This document shows positions 61,362 to 64,000 of a stretch of 64,000 nucleotides of DNA, piece by piece (within the stretch, counting starts at the first letter, position 1; each line of letters opens with the position of its first letter). The stretch comes from Micromonospora tarensis (GTDB taxonomy: Bacteria; Actinomycetota; Actinomycetes; Mycobacteriales; Micromonosporaceae): positions 1 to 64,000 of the forward strand of contig NZ_JAEVHL010000010.1 in the NCBI RefSeq assembly GCF_016803395.1. The letters run 5' to 3'. The notes below the pieces were generated by a model. The model did no database searches. It worked only from the letters and a program-made list of their open reading frames with translations, and was not told the DNA's origin. The translations under genes were made by a program, and so were the position numbers.

Positions 61362-61486
61362 GAGGATGACCTCCCGCCCACTGGTACGGCCGGCGGACGG
61401 CAAAGGTTCGACGCTCGGGGCACGGGAATCCGCCGGGTCGGTGCGGCGTTTCGATACTCGGAACCGCTTGCACCGAGGAGGCAGAC

Positions 61487-61609
61487 ATGAAGGTACGTAG
61501 CTCGTTGCGTGCGCTGAAGCAGAAGCCGGGTTCGGTGGTGGTCCGCCGTCGCGGCCGGGTGGTCGTGGTAAACCGCGCCAACCCGCAGTGGAAGAGCCGC
61601 CAGGGCTGA
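61487..61609 (+). CDS. rpmJ: 50S ribosomal protein L36, cysteine-free paralogue
   Basis: A 40-residue protein, [15 protein letters not shown], then [24 protein letters not shown]. It matches bacterial L36, but the zinc-binding Cys/His residues of the standard form are all absent, so this is the zinc-independent (C-minus, YkgO-type) version. Such copies replace the zinc-bound L36 under zinc starvation and are often repressed by Zur. I do not see a clear Zur box in the 125 bases upstream. GAGGAGG lies 5 bases before the ATG. A strong terminator follows. Confidence 0.93.
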   Translation: MKVRSSLRALKQKPGSVVVRRRGRVVVVNRANPQWKSRQG

Positions 61610-61638
61610 ATCAGCCCGATACGGACAGACAAGTCGTC

Positions 61639-61671
61639 AACGCCCTGACCGGGTTGTCCGGTCAGGGCGTT
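61639..61671. terminator. bidirectional terminator of L36 and GHMP kinase genes
   Basis: A perfect 14-bp stem (AACGCCCTGACCGG and complement) with a 5-base loop lies after the L36 stop. The stop codon of the convergent kinase gene (61664-61662) is inside the stem. Confidence 0.7.
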
Positions 61672-62603
61672 CCGCTTTGCGGGGACCAGTCGCGGCCCGC
61701 GCCGAGCGAGTGATAGACCGACACCTGTCCACCCAACGGTCTACCGGCCGCGCGCAGGTGCTGGACCTTCCCGGTCAGCTCCGGGTCGTCGGCCTCGAGC
61801 ACGACTCCGAGCATGGTGCCGCTGTGCGCCAGGACAAGTCCCAGGCCGCCGACGTCGTGGCAGGCACGCCGCAGGGCGTCCAGGTCGTGTCGGATCCGCG
61901 CTTTCGAGTTCAGTACGGCACTGCGGGTGCTGATTCGGCCGACGGTGGGCAGATCCCCGACGGTGATCGCCTCGGTGAGTTCGTCGAGCAGCCGCGCGTA
62001 CTCACGTGCGTCCGCGGTGCTGAACGGATTTGGCAGACGGCTGTGTCTGATCGTGTCCACCTGGCCACCCTCGTCGTGCGCGACGATGGTGAGCGCGGGC
62101 AACCGGCCGATGGGCCGGCACAACCGCACCTGTCGTTGGTAGTACGCCACGATCTCGTCGTACATCACGCCGTCCGACGGTTCGATGTGGCGCAGGAAGG
62201 ACTCGATCCGCGCGGCCGTGAGACGCATCCCGATCGCCGCGCCGACCGCCCGCACGGTGGCCACCAGGTCCGCCGACGAACTGGCCAGGCCCTTGCCCTC
62301 CGGCAGGTCCCCGGTCAGCTCCAGCTCGCCGCCACCGGCCACACCGGCCGCGGCCAGCACCAACCCGGCCACCGCTCGGCACTTGCGTTTGTGCGCGGGA
62401 CGGAGAGTGATGTCCCTGGCCTCGGCGTGGTAGCGGAATGTCGCCGTGGCCCAGGCGTCGATCGGGAACGTGACCAGGAAGTTGGTGCCCCCGCCCGGCA
62501 GTACGCCCTGGAGCAGCTCACCGAAGGTCCCGAAGGCGTGACCGGTGCCGACCTCGCCGGCCAGTTCGCTGGCCGCCTGGCTGGCACCGAGAACCTGACT
62601 CAT
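61662..62603 (-). CDS. GHMP kinase, PduX-like (L-threonine kinase type)
   Basis: A 313-residue small-molecule kinase of the GHMP superfamily. It opens GTGHAFGTFGELLQGVLPGG, has the ATP-binding motif LPEGKGLASSSADLVATVRAVG and a late glycine-rich stretch GGLGLVLAHSGTMLGVVLE. The GTFGELLQG opening and overall length point to the PduX group, which makes threonine phosphate for cobalamin side-chain synthesis or salvage; related kinases act on other hydroxylated compounds, so the substrate is inferred. ATG at 62603 has GAGCGGA upstream. There are no other cobalamin genes nearby. It is downstream of tRNA-Ala. Confidence 0.75.
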   Translation of the reverse strand: MSQVLGASQAASELAGEVGTGHAFGTFGELLQGVLPGGGTNFLVTFPIDAWATATFRYHAEARDITLRPAHKRKCRAVAGLVLAAAGVAGGGELELTGDLPEGKGLASSSADLVATVRAVGAAIGMRLTAARIESFLRHIEPSDGVMYDEIVAYYQRQVRLCRPIGRLPALTIVAHDEGGQVDTIRHSRLPNPFSTADAREYARLLDELTEAITVGDLPTVGRISTRSAVLNSKARIRHDLDALRRACHDVGGLGLVLAHSGTMLGVVLEADDPELTGKVQHLRAAGRPLGGQVSVYHSLGAGRDWSPQSGTP

Positions 62604-62630
62604 GGATCCGCTCTCGTCCAAACCGAACGC

Positions 62631-62666
62631 AACTAGGGCGGTGACCGAACGGTCATCGCCCTAGTT
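62631..62666 (-). terminator. hairpin after tRNA-Ala
   Basis: A 17-bp stem with one G-T mismatch and a 2-base loop (AACTAGGGCG...CGCCCTAGTT). It lies 20 bases after the tRNA 3' end and 28 bases before the GHMP kinase start, so it may end tRNA transcription or act as a regulator of the kinase gene. Confidence 0.6.
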
Positions 62667-62686
62667 CTGTGCCACCAGGTAAATCC

Positions 62687-62762
62687 TGGTGGAGCCGAGG
62701 GGACTCGAACCCCTGACCCCCACACTGCCAGTGTGGTGCGCTACCAGCTGCGCCACGGCCCC
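62687..62762 (-). tRNA. tRNA-Ala (anticodon GGC)
   Basis: A complete cloverleaf on the minus strand. The acceptor GGGGCCG pairs with CGGCTCC (one G-U), the D arm is GCGCAGCTGGTAGCGC, the anticodon stem CCACA/TGTGG encloses CTGGCAG with anticodon GGC, and the T arm is AGGGGTTCGAGTCCCCT. The discriminator A and CCA end are encoded (62690-62687). A TATAGT -10 box lies at 62801-62796. Confidence 0.97.
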
Positions 62763-62795
62763 TTGCTGTTGTCCCGGTCGCCCGGGCACTGGGAA

Positions 62796-62801
62796 ACTAT
62801 A
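62796..62801 (-). promoter_or_regulatory. -10 box of tRNA-Ala
   Basis: TATAGT lies 33 bases before the mature 5' end at 62762. It is the best consensus box in the window. Confidence 0.55.
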
Positions 62802-62850
62802 CACAGACCGACCGGAGTGGTCATCTCGCGGGGTCCCCCGTCGAGCCGGG

Positions 62851-63441
62851 TCAGTTGAGCGCCACATCCGGCGGGAAATGGGCCACCGCGGCCATCATCC
62901 CGCCCTGCCGACGCAGCACCATCGGCCACAGGTCGTCGGGCCGGTCGACGAAGGCGTCACCGGGCAGCCCGTCCAGCAGGAACCAGGAGCCGTCGGCGAT
63001 CTCCTGCTCCAGCTGGCCACCGCCCCAGCCGGAGTAGCCGGCGAAAACCCGGATGCCGCCGATGCTCTCCCGCAACCGCTCCGGGTCGACCGAGAGGTCG
63101 ATCGTGCCGACCGCCCCGGAGACCTGGTGGAAGCCCTTCAACCGGCGCATCGGGTGCCGCATCCGGGCGAGGCAGATGGCCGAGTCGGGCTGCACCGGGC
63201 CGCCCTCGAAGAGCACCGCCGGATGGCGGGCCAGGTCACTCCAGTCGCCGAGCACCTCGGCCACCGGCACCTCGGTAGCCCGGTTCAACACCACGCCGAG
63301 CGCGCCGCCCGGCTCGTGGGCGACCAGCAGCACCACCGTACGGTCGAAGTTGGGGTCCTTGAGCGCCGGAGTCGCGACCAGCAGCCGCCCGGTCATCGAC
63401 TCCATCGCTCGTCCGCCGATCGCCTGGCCCTCTCCCTGCAT
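62851..63441 (-). CDS. YqgE/AlgH family protein
   Basis: A 196-residue cytoplasmic protein of the UPF0301/YqgE family. The hallmark MTGRLLVATPALKDPNFDRTVVLLVAHEPGGALGVVLNRATEVPV opens the protein; later LFEGGPVQPDSAICLAR, RVFAGYSGWGGGQLEQEIADGSWFLLDG and the final PDDLW complete the pattern. The function is unknown. The ATG at 63441 is one of several possible starts; 63405, 63396 and GTG 63450 are also in frame. Its 3' end is 88 bases from tRNA-Ala on the same strand. Confidence 0.92.
   Translation of the reverse strand: MQGEGQAIGGRAMESMTGRLLVATPALKDPNFDRTVVLLVAHEPGGALGVVLNRATEVPVAEVLGDWSDLARHPAVLFEGGPVQPDSAICLARMRHPMRRLKGFHQVSGAVGTIDLSVDPERLRESIGGIRVFAGYSGWGGGQLEQEIADGSWFLLDGLPGDAFVDRPDDLWPMVLRRQGGMMAAVAHFPPDVALN

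Positions 63442-64000
<559 letters not shown>

Noticed and set aside
61362..61486. A Zur box before the cysteine-free L36 gene
   Set aside because: No TGAAAATGATTTTCA-like dyad is visible in the intergenic region.

Overview
The window is high-GC actinobacterial DNA and looks like Micromonospora or a close relative of the Micromonosporaceae. I infer this from the codon use (third positions almost all G or C), the frequent GTG starts, the many apparently leaderless promoters, F420/PPOX-type and TipA-type genes, a pair of genes resembling those for 10-methyl fatty acids, and secreted cellulose/chitin-active proteins. There is no rRNA, CRISPR array, prophage or complete insertion sequence. One tRNA (Ala, anticodon GGC) is present. 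The content is mostly ordinary chromosome with a strong accessory flavour of regulators, exporters, serine hydrolases and secreted proteins.

Layout. 1-5.2 kb: end of a membrane protein, a pentapeptide-repeat protein, a serine hydrolase, a PPOX oxidoreductase, a caspase-like small protein and a secreted peptidoglycan peptidase. 5.4-16.7 kb: two NarL-type two-component systems, each beside an ABC exporter (7.5-9.2 kb and 11.6-14.7 kb), with a YqeB-like membrane protein and a SOUL heme-binding protein between them. 16.8-25.5 kb: small enzymes and regulators, including a LysR regulator divergent from a beta-lactamase-like gene (an AmpR-like layout), two aldo/keto reductases, a short-chain dehydrogenase with its divergent XRE regulator, and a GNAT enzyme. 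25.6-31.4 kb: FMN reductase, a DrrAB-type exporter and a very large STAND regulator. 31.5-41.4 kb: secreted proteins (a triple-repeat protein and an FN3-CBM3 protein), a flavoprotein, a hydrolase, two paralogous membrane proteins flanking a WapI-immunity-like gene, and an FGGY gluconokinase. 41.5-48.1 kb: a secreted beta-lactamase-like protein, a TipA-like MerR regulator, a GGDEF-EAL protein and an ArsR-AHSA1 operon. 48.2-50.9 kb: a tmsA-tmsB-like pair. 51-54.7 kb: YbaK, RICIN, MFS and AraC genes. 54.8-58.7 kb: a MoxR-VWA-DinB operon. 58.8-64 kb: hemerythrin, aldo/keto reductase, membrane-anchored LPMO, cysteine-free L36, GHMP kinase, tRNA-Ala, YqgE and the start of a benzoylformate decarboxylase.

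Three window-wide signals stand out. (1) Eight otherwise normal genes are each broken by what reads as one missing base, always a -1 shift. This looks more like a systematic consensus error than biology. (2) About nineteen start codons sit exactly 6 or 7 bases after a TANNNT-like -10 box, which is the signature of leaderless mRNAs. (3) A 48-bp element with perfect 16-bp inverted arms occurs twice, 20 kb apart, in gene ends, and may be an undescribed small interspersed repeat.

I had no search tools. All family names rest on motif recognition, and each entry says where a call is uncertain.
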